From Gottfriedia luciferensis (GTDB lineage: Bacteria > Bacillota > Bacilli > Bacillales > Bacillaceae_G), in the NCBI RefSeq assembly GCF_001712755.1, contig NZ_MDKC01000037.1, forward strand, positions 186,001 to 250,000: a DNA stretch of 64,000 bases, written 5' to 3'. The notes under the pieces were generated by a model. That model searched no databases, was not told the origin of the DNA, and was given only the letters and a program-made list of their open reading frames with translations. The position numbers and the translations under genes are program-made. The first letter of the stretch is position 1. The number at the start of each line of letters is the position of its first letter. Shown piece after piece: positions 27,306-36,962 of this stretch.

Positions 27306-28397
27306 ATGAAAATTTTAGTTAGTGGTGGGGGTACTGGTGGTCATATTTATCCAGCACTTGCGCTAATTAAAGAGTTAAAAAAACAAGATTCCAATGTAGA
27401 ATGTTTATATGTTGGTACAGAAAATGGATTAGAAAAAGGGATTGTATCTAAAGCAAACATACCTTTTAAATCTATTGTTATTACAGGGTTCAAGAGAAGT
27501 ATATCATTAGAGAATTTTAAAACAGTCTATCGATTCTTAAAGGGTGTATCAGATAGTAAGAAAATAATTCGTGAATTTAAGCCAGATGTAGTCATTGGTA
27601 CAGGTGGATATGTTTGTGGCCCTGTTGTTTACGCAGCGGCAAAACTAGGGATTCCGACAGTTATACATGAACAAAATAGTATACCTGGACTAACAAATAA
27701 GTTCTTAAATCGTTATGTCACAAAAGTTGCAATTTGTTTTGAAGAGGTTGCTGACTATTTTAATAAAGAGAAAGTAGTGTTTACTGGAAACCCAAGGGCT
27801 TCTGAAGTACTTGGCGAATCAAATCCATCAATATTAGAATCATTAGGATTAAAATCAGGTAAACGCACAGTACTAATTGTTGGTGGTTCGAGGGGAGCAA
27901 GACCAATTCATCAAGCATTTTTAAAAAGTGTTAATCAATTAGGTGAAAAAGATTACCAAATGATTTATGTAACTGGCGAAGTACATTACGATTCTGTCAT
28001 TGAGGAAATAAATAAAGTAGGTAACCCAGAAAATGTAGTGGTTAAGCCATTTTTACATAATATGCCTGAAATCTTAAGAGAGGTGGATTTAGTCGTATCA
28101 AGAGCAGGGGCAACTACATTAGCAGAATTAACTGCATTAGGAAAACCTAGTATTCTTATACCAAGCCCATATGTAACAAATAATCACCAAGAAGTTAATG
28201 CTAGATCACTCGAGAAAAATGGTGCGGCAATTGTTATATTGGAAAAAAACTTCAATAGTGAATATTTAGTAACTGAAATTGAAAAAGTATTACTAAATCC
28301 TATTAAACTTGAAGAGATGAAAAATGCATCATTAAAAATGGGTGTACCAGATGCTGCAAAAAAACTAGTAAATGTATTAGAAAAAATACGTAAATGA
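27306..28397 (+). CDS. murG: UDP-GlcNAc:lipid I N-acetylglucosaminyltransferase MurG
   Basis: A 363-residue GT28 glycosyltransferase that makes lipid II at the inner membrane face. The N-terminal [14 protein letters not shown] motif (near 6-19), a second glycine-rich loop [11 protein letters not shown] near 197, and the UDP-binding [24 protein letters not shown] region near 262-285 are all present. GGAGG precedes the ATG. It is separated from spoVE by a terminator and its own promoter. Confidence 0.96.
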   Translation: MKILVSGGGTGGHIYPALALIKELKKQDSNVECLYVGTENGLEKGIVSKANIPFKSIVITGFKRSISLENFKTVYRFLKGVSDSKKIIREFKPDVVIGTGGYVCGPVVYAAAKLGIPTVIHEQNSIPGLTNKFLNRYVTKVAICFEEVADYFNKEKVVFTGNPRASEVLGESNPSILESLGLKSGKRTVLIVGGSRGARPIHQAFLKSVNQLGEKDYQMIYVTGEVHYDSVIEEINKVGNPENVVVKPFLHNMPEILREVDLVVSRAGATTLAELTALGKPSILIPSPYVTNNHQEVNARSLEKNGAAIVILEKNFNSEYLVTEIEKVLLNPIKLEEMKNASLKMGVPDAAKKLVNVLEKIRK

Positions 28398-28471
28398 ACT
28401 TGCACGAACGAGTTTGAAATAAAATAAAGATATAATAGAGGATACTATAAGCTAAAGGGGGAAAATATCGA

Positions 28472-29380
28472 ATGTTTGAATCAAAATTAAAGGAACTATT
28501 AAATGACTCGAGTCTTCTAATAAATGAGCCTTTAGCAAATCATACGACAATGAAAATTGGAGGACCAGCTGAGTATTTGGTCATTCCTAAAACTGTGAAT
28601 GAAATTAAAGAGATTATTAACCTTGCAAATGAATATGGTGTAAATGTGACAGTAATTGGTAGAGGATCAAATTTACTTGTATCTGATCAAGGTATTGAAG
28701 GTGTCGTAATTAAAATTAGTGATTGCTTAGACCATATTGAAGTAGAAGGTACAAAAGTAGTTGTAGGTGCAGGCTATTCAGTTATTCGTTTAGCTACTCA
28801 ACTAAGTAGAAAAGGATTATCTGGTCTAGAGTTTGCAAGTGGAATTCCTGGTAGTGTTGGCGGTGGTGTATATATGAATGCAGGGGCTCATCAATCCGAT
28901 TTTTCAAATATTACTTCCAGAGCACATATTCTATTTCCTGATGGAACAATGGAATGGCTATCAAATGAAGAATTAGACTTTTCTTATCGAACTTCAGTTT
29001 TACAACATAAACGTAAAGGATTTGTACTAGAAGCAGAACTTCAGCTCCAAGAGGGATCAAAAGAAGCTTCAACTGCTTTAATGCAAAAAAACAAAGATTA
29101 TCGAAGAGAAACACAACCATGGAACTATCCATGTGCTGGAAGTATTTTCCGTAATCCATTACCACAGTATGCTGGTAATTTAATTGAACGTGCTGATTTA
29201 AAAGGATATCAAATTGGTGGTGCGAAGGTTTCTGAAATGCATGGTAACTTTATTGTAAATGCTGGAAATGCCACTTCAAAAGATGTATTAGACTTAATAG
29301 CATTTATTAAGAAAACTATATTAGAAAAATTTAATGTACAACTTGAAACAGAAGTTGAAATTGTTGGGAAAAAAATGTAA
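28472..29380 (+). CDS. murB: UDP-N-acetylenolpyruvoylglucosamine reductase MurB
   Basis: A 302-residue FAD-dependent type II MurB completing UDP-MurNAc synthesis. Family features are the N-terminal [20 protein letters not shown], the FAD-binding [10 protein letters not shown] near 67-76, [17 protein letters not shown] near 127-143 and the catalytic region [10 protein letters not shown] near 218-228 (serine/cysteine proton donor). AAAGGGGGA precedes the ATG. A TATAAT lies upstream but without a well-spaced -35. Confidence 0.96.
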   Translation: MFESKLKELLNDSSLLINEPLANHTTMKIGGPAEYLVIPKTVNEIKEIINLANEYGVNVTVIGRGSNLLVSDQGIEGVVIKISDCLDHIEVEGTKVVVGAGYSVIRLATQLSRKGLSGLEFASGIPGSVGGGVYMNAGAHQSDFSNITSRAHILFPDGTMEWLSNEELDFSYRTSVLQHKRKGFVLEAELQLQEGSKEASTALMQKNKDYRRETQPWNYPCAGSIFRNPLPQYAGNLIERADLKGYQIGGAKVSEMHGNFIVNAGNATSKDVLDLIAFIKKTILEKFNVQLETEVEIVGKKM

Positions 29381-29550
29381 GTTTCTTCTAAACTAACCAT
29401 ATTATATGCTATAATTTACATAGCATATGATGACCAAGATAGAATGGCATTCATTTGCTGTTCTATTTTTTATTATTCTTAAATTACTTCTTAAGCAAAA
29501 GTAAATTAAAAAGGTATTTTTAGTTGAACATTGATAATGGAGGCATATTT

Positions 29551-30306
29551 ATGCAGGAAAATAAGATTATTAGTTTAGAAGACCGTGTACCTGTTTTACG
29601 TAATAAAAAACGTAAAAAAGCAAATATGCGATTACTGGTCACAATTCTTGTGTTTTTTTCTTTGCTTTTATGTGTATTGTATTTCCAAACATCAATTGGT
29701 TCAAAAATTCACTTAGTAATTAATGGAAACCAACTGTACTCTGATAAAGAAATTCAAAAATTAGCCGATGTTAGCGTTGATGATAGCTTTTTGACAATTA
29801 GGTCAAAAAGGGTAGTAGAACAACTTGAAAGTCAAAACACAATTCAATCTGCAATCGTACATAAAAGATTTCCTAATAAAGTAGAAATCGATGTTAAAGA
29901 ATTTCAGCCTGTTGGACAAGGTTTATTCAGCGGGAAAAAGTATCTTTTGTTAGAAAGCGGAGTCCTTATTAAAGAGAAAAATTCACTAGGAAATACTACA
30001 GCACCTGATTTAGTTGGTTGGAAACAAGGAGACGAGTTGCAGGAAATGGCTGCGGAATTGGAAAAAATGCCACAAAGTATATTTCATTCAATTTCTGAAA
30101 TTGATTATACTCCAAGTAAGGATGATCCTTTGTTAATTACAGTTTTTACGAATGAAGGGTATGAAGTAAGGACAACGATTCGAAAATTCTCGAATAAAAT
30201 GTCAAATTACCCATTAATTTTAAAGTCAATACCTAAAGATCAAAAAGGGGTTATCCATTTAGAAGTTGGTGCGTATTTTTCTCCTTATAGTACTGATACT
30301 AAATAG
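29551..30306 (+). CDS. divIB: Cell division protein DivIB (FtsQ homolog)
   Basis: A 251-residue bitopic membrane protein. It has a short basic cytoplasmic part, one transmembrane helix (about 29-48), a POTRA domain from about residue 51, and the FtsQ/DivIB beta domain. It forms a complex with FtsL and DivIC in the divisome. The ATG at 29551 follows GGAGG; a TTG nine codons upstream precedes that site. In B. subtilis ylxW, ylxX and sbp follow; here the next gene is ftsA. Confidence 0.92.
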   Translation: MQENKIISLEDRVPVLRNKKRKKANMRLLVTILVFFSLLLCVLYFQTSIGSKIHLVINGNQLYSDKEIQKLADVSVDDSFLTIRSKRVVEQLESQNTIQSAIVHKRFPNKVEIDVKEFQPVGQGLFSGKKYLLLESGVLIKEKNSLGNTTAPDLVGWKQGDELQEMAAELEKMPQSIFHSISEIDYTPSKDDPLLITVFTNEGYEVRTTIRKFSNKMSNYPLILKSIPKDQKGVIHLEVGAYFSPYSTDTK

Positions 30307-30429
30307 TCGATTTAACATTAGTTAACGGTACTTTCAAGTCTTTTTTAACTTTACATGTTAGTGTAGACTAGTAGTTAAATAGAAATAATGAAAAAAAATA
30401 AAAAGATTATGAAAAATCAAACTTAAAAA

Positions 30430-30456
30430 AGAGGAAAAACCCCGTAAATGTTGAAT
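30430..30456 (+). promoter_or_regulatory. Candidate SigH promoter upstream of ftsA
   Basis: AGAGGAAAA (from 30430) and TTGAAT (to 30456) resemble SigH -35 (AGGAWWW) and -10 (GAAT) elements at near-normal spacing. B. subtilis ftsAZ has a SigH promoter that raises FtsZ at the onset of sporulation. A TATAAT at about 30500, with no good -35, may belong to a vegetative promoter. The gap 30307-30528 holds no gene. Confidence 0.5.
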
Positions 30457-30528
30457 AGATGTCATATATGATATTTAAGAATGAACTGATGCTCGATTAT
30501 AATAGATAGAGAAAAAGGAGGTGCCATC

Positions 30529-31809
30529 ATGAACAGCAATGAGATCTATGTGAGTCTTGACGTTGGAACTTCAACAATTAAAGTAATCATAGGAGAACTA
30601 GTTAACGACACACTTAACATTATCGGTGTTGGTAATGTTAAATCTTCAGGCTTAAAACGTGGGTCAATAGTTGATATAGATGAAACAGTCAAATCAATCA
30701 AAAAAGCAATTGATCAAGCAGAAAGAATGGTTGGCATTCATATTGACAAAGTAATTGTAGGGGTTAGTGCGAATCAAGTGCAATTGATTAGTACTAACGG
30801 CGTAGTAGCAGTTTCTAAAGAAAATAAAGAAATTGACAATGAAGATGTTTTAAGAGTAATGGATCAGGCTCAAGTAATTTCGATACCACCGGAAAGAGAA
30901 ATTATCGATGTTGTTCCACATGAATACATTGTTGATGGCCTTTCTGAGGTAAAAGACCCAAGAGGAATGATTGGTGTACGCTTGGAAATGGAAGGTACAT
31001 TAATCACTGGTTCAAGAACTCTAGTACATAATATACTTCGTTGTGTTGAGAGAGCGGGGTTAGAAGTAACGGATATATGTCTACAACCTATGGCTGCAAG
31101 TACGATAGGACTAAAGCAGGATGAGAAAAACTTAGGAGTAGCACTTGTTGATATCGGTGGAGGCTCTACTACAATTTCTCTTTTTAGAGAAGGTGTATTA
31201 ATGGCAACTTCTGTCCTACCTGTTGGAGGAGACCATATTACAAAAGACATATCAATTGGACTGAAAACTTCAACAGAAGATGCAGAAAAAATTAAAGTGA
31301 AATTTGGACATGCTTTTTACGATACTGCATTATCTGAAGAAGTATTGAGTGTACCAATAATGGGTAGTGAACAACATCAACAATTCAGTCAGCAAGAAAT
31401 TTCCGATATTATTGAAGCTAGATTAGAAGAAATCTTCATTATGGTTCAAAATGAGCTTGTTAGAATGAGGGGAAGCAATTTACCAGGTGGATTTGTTTTA
31501 ACTGGTGGTACAGTAACAATGACTGGTGTAATCGATTTAGCTCAAAAGGTATTTAAAAATAATGTAAGGGTTGCAACACCAGATTATATAGGTGTAAGAG
31601 AACCTCAATACATTACTGGAGTAGGTCTAATCAAGTATGCTTTTTATAAATCAAAAATGCGTGGAAAAAAACTTAGCTCTAATATTGCATTCGAATCAAA
31701 TGAACGAAAACCTGTAGCTGTTTCAAATTCAAATACAAAACCAAAACAGCAGGATGAAGAGCGCGTCATGAGTAAAGTTAAAAGCATTTTTAAATATTTA
31801 TGGGATTAA
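30529..31809 (+). CDS. ftsA: Cell division protein FtsA
   Basis: A 426-residue actin-like ATPase that tethers FtsZ to the membrane. The phosphate-binding DVGTSTIKV is at 9-17, the SHS2/1C insertion follows, ALVDIGGGSTTISLF is near 204, and the C-terminal amphipathic membrane helix is present (VMSKVKSIFKYLWD at the end). A strong AAAGGAGGTG ribosome-binding site precedes the ATG. It is 35 bases before ftsZ in the same operon. Confidence 0.96.
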   Translation: MNSNEIYVSLDVGTSTIKVIIGELVNDTLNIIGVGNVKSSGLKRGSIVDIDETVKSIKKAIDQAERMVGIHIDKVIVGVSANQVQLISTNGVVAVSKENKEIDNEDVLRVMDQAQVISIPPEREIIDVVPHEYIVDGLSEVKDPRGMIGVRLEMEGTLITGSRTLVHNILRCVERAGLEVTDICLQPMAASTIGLKQDEKNLGVALVDIGGGSTTISLFREGVLMATSVLPVGGDHITKDISIGLKTSTEDAEKIKVKFGHAFYDTALSEEVLSVPIMGSEQHQQFSQQEISDIIEARLEEIFIMVQNELVRMRGSNLPGGFVLTGGTVTMTGVIDLAQKVFKNNVRVATPDYIGVREPQYITGVGLIKYAFYKSKMRGKKLSSNIAFESNERKPVAVSNSNTKPKQQDEERVMSKVKSIFKYLWD

Positions 31810-31844
31810 ATTTGTGATGAATTTGAAAAGTAGGGGGATCAATC

Positions 31845-32987
31845 ATGTTAGATTTTGATACAAATGTAGATGCTTTAGCGAAGATAAAAGTAATTGGTGT
31901 AGGTGGCGGAGGAAATAACGCCGTTAACCGAATGATTGAACATGGAGTACAAGGGGTAGATTTTATAGCTGTGAATACTGATGCACAAGCTCTTAATCTA
32001 TCAAAAGCTGAAGTGAAAATGCAAATTGGTGGCAAACTTACTCGCGGTTTAGGGGCAGGAGCTAATCCAGAGGTAGGTAAAAAAGCAGCAGAAGAAAGTA
32101 GAGAACAATTACAAGAAGCTCTTAAAGGCGCAGACATGGTATTCGTAACTGCTGGAATGGGTGGAGGTACAGGAACAGGTGCAGCTCCAGTAATTGCACA
32201 AGTAGCAAAAGAATTAGGTGCATTAACTGTAGGTGTAGTTACTCGTCCATTTACATTTGAAGGTAGAAAGCGTTCAACTCAAGCGGCAACTGGAATCGCT
32301 GCAATGAAGGAAAGCGTTGATACTTTAATTGTTATTCCTAATGACCGATTATTAGAAATCGTTGATCGTAATACCCCAATGCTAGAAGCATTCCGCGAAG
32401 CAGATAATGTACTTCGTCAAGGGGTTCAAGGTATTTCTGACTTAATCGCTGTTCCGGGATTAATTAACCTTGACTTTGCAGATGTTAAGACAATTATGTC
32501 TAATAAAGGTTCTGCATTAATGGGTATCGGTGTTGCTGGCGGAGAAAACCGTGCGGCAGAAGCAGCTAAAAAAGCTATTTCTAGTCCATTATTAGAAACT
32601 TCAATTAATGGTGCACAAGGTGTACTTATGAATATCACAGGTGGAACTAACTTAAGCTTATATGAAGTGCAAGAAGCAGCGGATATCGTATCGACTGCAT
32701 GTGATGCTGAAGTAAATATGATTTTCGGTTCTGTAATCAATGAAAACTTAAAGGATGAAATTATTGTAACGGTTATTGCGACTGGATTTGAAGGTGTCAT
32801 TACAGCACCGCCTACACCTAAACCAATGGCGAGACAAACAATTTCAACACCTACTCAAACTCCACAACCAACTATTAAACGCGAACCAATTCGCGAAGAA
32901 GCTCCGGTTGTAGAAACGACTAAAAATGTAACTAGTCTTGATGACTTAGATATTCCGGCATTTTTACGTAATCGTAAAAGACGCTAA
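31845..32987 (+). CDS. ftsZ: Cell division protein FtsZ
   Basis: A 380-residue tubulin-like GTPase forming the Z ring. The tubulin signature GGGTGTG is at 106-112, and the T7 loop NLDFADVKT is near 207. A Pro/Thr-rich linker (about 320-360) leads to the conserved C-terminal peptide [15 protein letters not shown] that binds FtsA, SepF and other partners. The ribosome-binding site is AGGGGG. A strong bidirectional terminator follows. Confidence 0.98.
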   Translation: MLDFDTNVDALAKIKVIGVGGGGNNAVNRMIEHGVQGVDFIAVNTDAQALNLSKAEVKMQIGGKLTRGLGAGANPEVGKKAAEESREQLQEALKGADMVFVTAGMGGGTGTGAAPVIAQVAKELGALTVGVVTRPFTFEGRKRSTQAATGIAAMKESVDTLIVIPNDRLLEIVDRNTPMLEAFREADNVLRQGVQGISDLIAVPGLINLDFADVKTIMSNKGSALMGIGVAGGENRAAEAAKKAISSPLLETSINGAQGVLMNITGGTNLSLYEVQEAADIVSTACDAEVNMIFGSVINENLKDEIIVTVIATGFEGVITAPPTPKPMARQTISTPTQTPQPTIKREPIREEAPVVETTKNVTSLDDLDIPAFLRNRKRR

Positions 32988-32994
32988 TAAATGT

Positions 32995-33036
32995 AAAAAA
33001 ACCAAGATAAGATGAATCTCTTATCTTGGTTTTTTT
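32995..33036. terminator. Bidirectional terminator after ftsZ
   Basis: AAAAACCAAGATAAGA and TCTTATCTTGGTTTTTTT pair perfectly around a six-base loop, between convergent genes. Confidence 0.95.
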
Positions 33037-33704
33037 CATTCGTTCGAGTAGTGATTTTGTAAATTTGTTAGATCACTAAAGACACTCTTGAACTTTTCGT
33101 TACAGCCTTTAGGGAATAAAACACCTAAACCATGTGAGTGTATAAATTCAAAAGATGGGAGTTGTTGTTTAATGCCTTCCCAAAATTTATAAACCCCAAA
33201 ATCTTGTATTCGTACTTCTGTATCATGGATTAAAACAATTCCTTCTATAGATACTTTTGGTAGCCAAGTATTGTAATCATGTAGCACAGCTTCAAAAGTA
33301 TGAAAACCGTCAATATGAAGGATGTCGATCGTATTATCCTCAAAATTCTGAATTGCTTCGTCAAAAGACTTACGTAACATTTTAGCCTCTTTCTGGTAAT
33401 GTTTTTGAACAACTTCATGCACTGTATCAAACACTTCATTACTATACAATCCACTATGCGGATCACCTTGCCAAGTATCAACCGCAAAACATTCACATGA
33501 CAGATTATGATCTTTCACACTTTGACAAAAACAGAAAAAAGAAAAGCCAAAGTGGGTACCTAATTCTACAATTTTTTTTGGTTTAACGAATTGAACTAAA
33601 TCGTAAGCAAATTTAGCGTGACCTTTCCAGGCAGAGTGCTGTCTTATAGATGGTTTAGTTCCGTCAAACTCAAAAATGGGTGAATGAAATATCCAACTGT
33701 CCAA
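33036..33704 (-). CDS. Class I SAM-dependent methyltransferase-like protein
   Basis: A 222-residue protein with a Rossmann methyltransferase fold of the Methyltransf_24 type. The SAM-binding strand-loop KKIVELGTHFGFSFF is near 43-57, an acidic strand ends CFAVDTWQGD near 75-84, and DILHIDGFHTFEAVLHDYNTW near 128-148 is a hallmark of this group, often linked to surface-glycan or small-molecule methylation. The acceptor is unknown. TTG start at 33704 after an AAGGAG/GAGGA stretch. It is inverted relative to its neighbours and replaces the genes that follow ftsZ in B. subtilis, so it looks inserted. Confidence 0.8.
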   Translation of the reverse strand: MDSWIFHSPIFEFDGTKPSIRQHSAWKGHAKFAYDLVQFVKPKKIVELGTHFGFSFFCFCQSVKDHNLSCECFAVDTWQGDPHSGLYSNEVFDTVHEVVQKHYQKEAKMLRKSFDEAIQNFEDNTIDILHIDGFHTFEAVLHDYNTWLPKVSIEGIVLIHDTEVRIQDFGVYKFWEGIKQQLPSFEFIHSHGLGVLFPKGCNEKFKSVFSDLTNLQNHYSNE

Positions 33705-33796
33705 ATCCTCACTCCTTATTGGGCAAATTTAATAGAAATAAAGTGAAAGATTTCTATAAAATATTGACCTGTCCATTCCATGTTTCGAAAATGTAT

Positions 33797-33862
33797 TGTC
33801 GAAAAACTCTTCAATAAAGCTTCCTTTTTTTGACAGACTTCTTACCGTGCTCATCCTATACT
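33797..33862 (+). promoter_or_regulatory. spoIIG promoter with Spo0A box
   Basis: TTGACA (33830-33835) and TATACT (33857-33862) are 21 bases apart, far above the normal 17. This matches the unusual long spacer known for the Spo0A~P-dependent, SigA-read B. subtilis spoIIG promoter. A Spo0A box TTGTCGAA lies at 33796-33803, with a degenerate TTTCGAA just upstream at 33783. Confidence 0.75.
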
Positions 33863-33902
33863 TACATATAAATGAATATTCTATAGAGGATGGCGAACAA
33901 AA

Positions 33903-34811
33903 TTGGTGATATATGGTGATCTTGTTTGGTTATTAAACTTATTAATGGACTTCTTGATCATTCAGTTGACGGGCTTAATTCTAAAAAGAAATGTATCTAT
34001 TTTGCGGTCATTGTTAGGGGCATTGTTAGGTTCTATCGTTGTTTTAATGACGTTTACTCCTTATGCATATGTTGTTGGCTCACCCTTTATGAAAATATTA
34101 TTATCGTTTTTCATCGTATTTTTTGCATTTGGACGTCAACGGATTATCACTTTTTTACAGCTATTAAGTATCTTCTATTTTTCCACATTCATTTTAGGTG
34201 GCGCATTATTAGGCTTACATTATTTATTTGCTACAAATGAATCAAATTTAACCAAATCATCCTTTTATGGGGATCCTGTAAGCTGGTATTTTGTAATTGG
34301 AATGCTACCAATCGTCATATTTTACGCTAGAAAATCGATCAATCAGATCTCGTTTACGAAATGGAAATTGAATGAAATGTATGAAATGGAAATTGTATGG
34401 CGGAACACTTCGATTAAAATTAGAGGGTTAATGGATAGTGGTAACTCTCTACATGAACCGCTTTCAAGGAAACCAGTTATTATTTTAGATTGTTCCACTA
34501 GTGATTATGGATTACCAATAGAACTAGTAAAGTTAGTTAGAGATTCTGAAAATACATTACATAATACAGAAGCACTCGATGTCTTAAGTTTTTTTCAAGG
34601 AACTTATATACCTTATAAAAGTATTGGTCAAAGTAATCAATTCCTCGTCGCAATAAAACCTACTGTTGTTAAATTGAAAATTAATGGGAAATGGTATTCA
34701 TCGAGTTCGGTTTTAGTTGGATTGAGTCATGTTACTTTGTCTTCAGACAATTTATATGAATGTATCCTTCATCCAAAAATGATGCAGGGAACAATTAATG
34801 AAATTGCATAG
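33903..34811 (+). CDS. spoIIGA: Sporulation sigma-E processing peptidase SpoIIGA
   Basis: A 302-residue membrane-embedded aspartic protease. Five transmembrane segments occupy the first 155 residues. The soluble domain carries the catalytic MDSGNSL motif (D178). After a forespore signal (SpoIIR) it cleaves the pro-sequence from pro-SigE in the mother cell. A TTG start at 33903 gives MVIYGDLVWLLN, matching the family N-terminus; the next codon GTG is the alternative. Ten bases separate it from sigE. Confidence 0.94.
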   Translation: MVIYGDLVWLLNLLMDFLIIQLTGLILKRNVSILRSLLGALLGSIVVLMTFTPYAYVVGSPFMKILLSFFIVFFAFGRQRIITFLQLLSIFYFSTFILGGALLGLHYLFATNESNLTKSSFYGDPVSWYFVIGMLPIVIFYARKSINQISFTKWKLNEMYEMEIVWRNTSIKIRGLMDSGNSLHEPLSRKPVIILDCSTSDYGLPIELVKLVRDSENTLHNTEALDVLSFFQGTYIPYKSIGQSNQFLVAIKPTVVKLKINGKWYSSSSVLVGLSHVTLSSDNLYECILHPKMMQGTINEIA

Positions 34812-34821
34812 GAGGTAGAAA

Positions 34822-35541
34822 ATGAATCGATTGTTCTTAAAACTTAAGTTAGGTTTGTATAAGCTATTAGTTAAGCTTGGATTGAAAGCCGACGAAGTAT
34901 ACTACATTGGGGGAAGTGAAGCATTACCACCTCCTTTGACAAGGGAAGAAGAAGAAAAGCTTTTACAGAAACTACCGAATGGAGATTTAGGTGCTAGATC
35001 ACTATTAATTGAGAGAAATCTACGATTAGTAGTTTATATTGCTAGAAAGTTTGAAAATACCGGCATTAATATTGAAGATCTTATTAGCATTGGTACAATC
35101 GGATTGATAAAAGCTGTTAATACCTTTAATCCTGAAAAGAAAATTAAATTGGCTACTTATGCATCGAGATGTATCGAAAATGAAATTCTGATGCATTTAC
35201 GTAGAAATAATAAAAATCGTTCTGAAGTATCATTCGATGAACCATTAAATATTGATTGGGATGGCAATGAATTATTACTTTCCGATGTATTAGGTACAGA
35301 AGACGATATCATAACGAAGGATTTAGAAGCCAATGTCGATAAATCATTATTAACAAAGGCATTAGATCAACTGAATGATCGTGAAAAACAAATAATGGAA
35401 CTACGATTTGGACTAGATGGAACCGAAGAAAAAACCCAAAAAGATGTAGCTGATATGCTTGGAATATCGCAATCATATATATCCCGATTAGAAAAACGTA
35501 TTATTAAAAGACTTCGAAAAGAGTTTAATAAAATGGTTTAA
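34822..35541 (+). CDS. sigE: RNA polymerase sporulation sigma factor SigE (pro-form)
   Basis: A 239-residue sigma-70 family factor directing early mother-cell gene expression. The first about 27 residues form the membrane-associating pro-sequence removed by SpoIIGA near DEVYYIGG. Region 2 ([36 protein letters not shown]) and region 4 with the helix-turn-helix [22 protein letters not shown] are complete. No skin-type interruption. AGGAGGT precedes the ATG; operon with spoIIGA. Confidence 0.97.
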   Translation: MNRLFLKLKLGLYKLLVKLGLKADEVYYIGGSEALPPPLTREEEEKLLQKLPNGDLGARSLLIERNLRLVVYIARKFENTGINIEDLISIGTIGLIKAVNTFNPEKKIKLATYASRCIENEILMHLRRNNKNRSEVSFDEPLNIDWDGNELLLSDVLGTEDDIITKDLEANVDKSLLTKALDQLNDREKQIMELRFGLDGTEEKTQKDVADMLGISQSYISRLEKRIIKRLRKEFNKMV

Positions 35542-35549
35542 ACTATAAG

Positions 35550-35592
35550 AACCGATTAGATTTGAGTTTTTCAAATACTAATCGGTTTTTTC
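35550..35592 (+). terminator. Terminator after sigE
   Basis: AACCGATTAG and CTAATCGGTT enclose an inner AAA/TTT-rich loop and are followed by TTTTTTC. Confidence 0.9.
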
Positions 35593-35811
35593 TATGTCTG
35601 AAGGGGATCCAAATGATTTTAAAAAATATTTTTATTAATCTTAGATCCTAAATTTTATTTATTTGGCCTAGAAAATCCTAGATTTCCTCCAATTTTCCAG
35701 GCTTTTTTACTACTGAATTTATTATTTTTGTATACTTTATTTTGTGCATAAATTTTCCACCGAAGGAGATACTTACCTATAGTACAGCAACTCCAAGTAG
35801 GAGGGAACATC

Positions 35812-36591
35812 ATGACACGAAACAAAGTAGAAATATGCGGTGTAGATACATCAAAGCTTCCAGTTTTAAAGAATGATGAGATGCGTAAGTTATTTCATGC
35901 AATGCAAAGCGGTGATCGAAGCGCAAGAGAAACAATCGTAAACGGTAATTTACGACTTGTTCTAAGTGTTATTCAGCGTTTCAATAATCGCGGAGAATTT
36001 GTGGATGACTTATTTCAAGTCGGCTGCATAGGCCTTATGAAGTCTATTGATAATTTTGATTTAAGCCAAAATGTAAAATTTTCGACGTATGCTGTACCTA
36101 TGATTATTGGTGAAATAAGAAGATATTTAAGGGATAATAACCCGATAAGAGTGTCTAGATCATTAAGAGACATCGCTTATAAAGCATTACAAGTTAGAGA
36201 GCGATTATTAGCAGAGAATTCAAAGGAACCAACTCCTGTTCAAATCGCAGAAGTACTAGGCGTAACACATGAAGAAATCGTTTTTGCATTAGATGCAATT
36301 CAAGACCCAGTTTCGTTATTTGAACCGATATATAACGATGGCGGAGATCCAATCTTTGTAATGGATCAGCTAAGCGATGATAAAAATAAGGACGAGCAAT
36401 GGGTTGAAGAACTAGCACTACGCGAAGGAATGAAACGACTAAACGATCGAGAAAAAATGATCATTAGCAAAAGATTCTTCCAAGGAAAAACACAAATGGA
36501 AGTTGCCGAAGAAATCGGAATCTCCCAAGCGCAAGTATCCAGGCTAGAAAAATCAGCAATAAAACAAATGAATAAAAATATACAGGGCTAA
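35812..36591 (+). CDS. sigG: RNA polymerase sporulation sigma factor SigG
   Basis: A 259-residue sigma-70 family factor for late forespore genes. The N-terminus MTRNKVEICGVDTSKLPVL is the typical SigG start. Regions 2 to 4 are intact, with the helix-turn-helix TQMEVAEEIGISQAQVSRLEKSA at the end. AGGAGGG precedes the ATG. It has its own transcription unit after the sigE terminator, as expected for SigF/SigG control, though I could not place a well-spaced promoter. Confidence 0.97.
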   Translation: MTRNKVEICGVDTSKLPVLKNDEMRKLFHAMQSGDRSARETIVNGNLRLVLSVIQRFNNRGEFVDDLFQVGCIGLMKSIDNFDLSQNVKFSTYAVPMIIGEIRRYLRDNNPIRVSRSLRDIAYKALQVRERLLAENSKEPTPVQIAEVLGVTHEEIVFALDAIQDPVSLFEPIYNDGGDPIFVMDQLSDDKNKDEQWVEELALREGMKRLNDREKMIISKRFFQGKTQMEVAEEIGISQAQVSRLEKSAIKQMNKNIQG

Positions 36592-36593
36592 CG

Positions 36594-36699
36594 AAAAGCG
36601 GAGGCGACTGTCCAGCTCCGACAAGCATAAGACGATTTCTGGTAAAGGTTTGCTTTTTAACCTTTACCGGAAATTGGCTTATGACCTCGAGGAGCTAGA
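36594..36699 (+). repeat. Bacillaceae intergenic repeat, forward copy
   Basis: It starts AAAAGCGGAGGCGACTG three bases after the sigG stop and ends GACCTCGAGGAGCTAGA. The centre is an inverted repeat, TTTCTGGTAAAGGTTTG against AACCTTTACCGGAAA, so the RNA folds into a long hairpin. It is the same family as the tandem copies at 9384-9771, in the opposite orientation. Confidence 0.88.
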
Positions 36700-36845
36700 A
36701 ATCGTATATAGAGCCTGACTTCAATACCTGTATAATGAATTACATATTATAATGAATGAAATTTAAAAGACAAACAACTATATAACTAAATAATCCAATA
36801 ACTACTAAAAAGTTAGTTAAACTGGAAGAATGAAAATACGATATT

Positions 36846-36898
36846 AATGTGTTAGACAATGGATGAGCATCGAACAACCTTGTCTAACACATTTTTAT
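36846..36898 (+). terminator. Terminator downstream of sigG and the repeat
   Basis: GTGTTAGACAA (36849) and TTGTCTAACAC (36880) pair over 11 bases and are followed by ATTTTTATTT. The rest of the gap 36700-36962 is AT-rich and shows nothing else. Confidence 0.88.
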
Positions 36899-36962
36899 TT
36901 GAATTTTATCATGATGTTTGGCCCTTACTTCATATATTTTATAAAAAGGATGGTGAAGTAAA

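Noticed and set aside
28414-28436. TTGAAA and TATAAT upstream of murB as a promoter
   Set aside because: The spacer is only 11 bases; no other -35 at normal distance.
31790-32800. Long antisense open frames opposite ftsZ
   Set aside because: They mirror codon bias of a highly conserved gene; low-complexity products and no ribosome-binding site.
35729-35752. TGTATA...CATAAA as a SigF/SigG promoter for sigG
   Set aside because: The spacing between the two boxes is about 12 bases, too short for forespore promoters.
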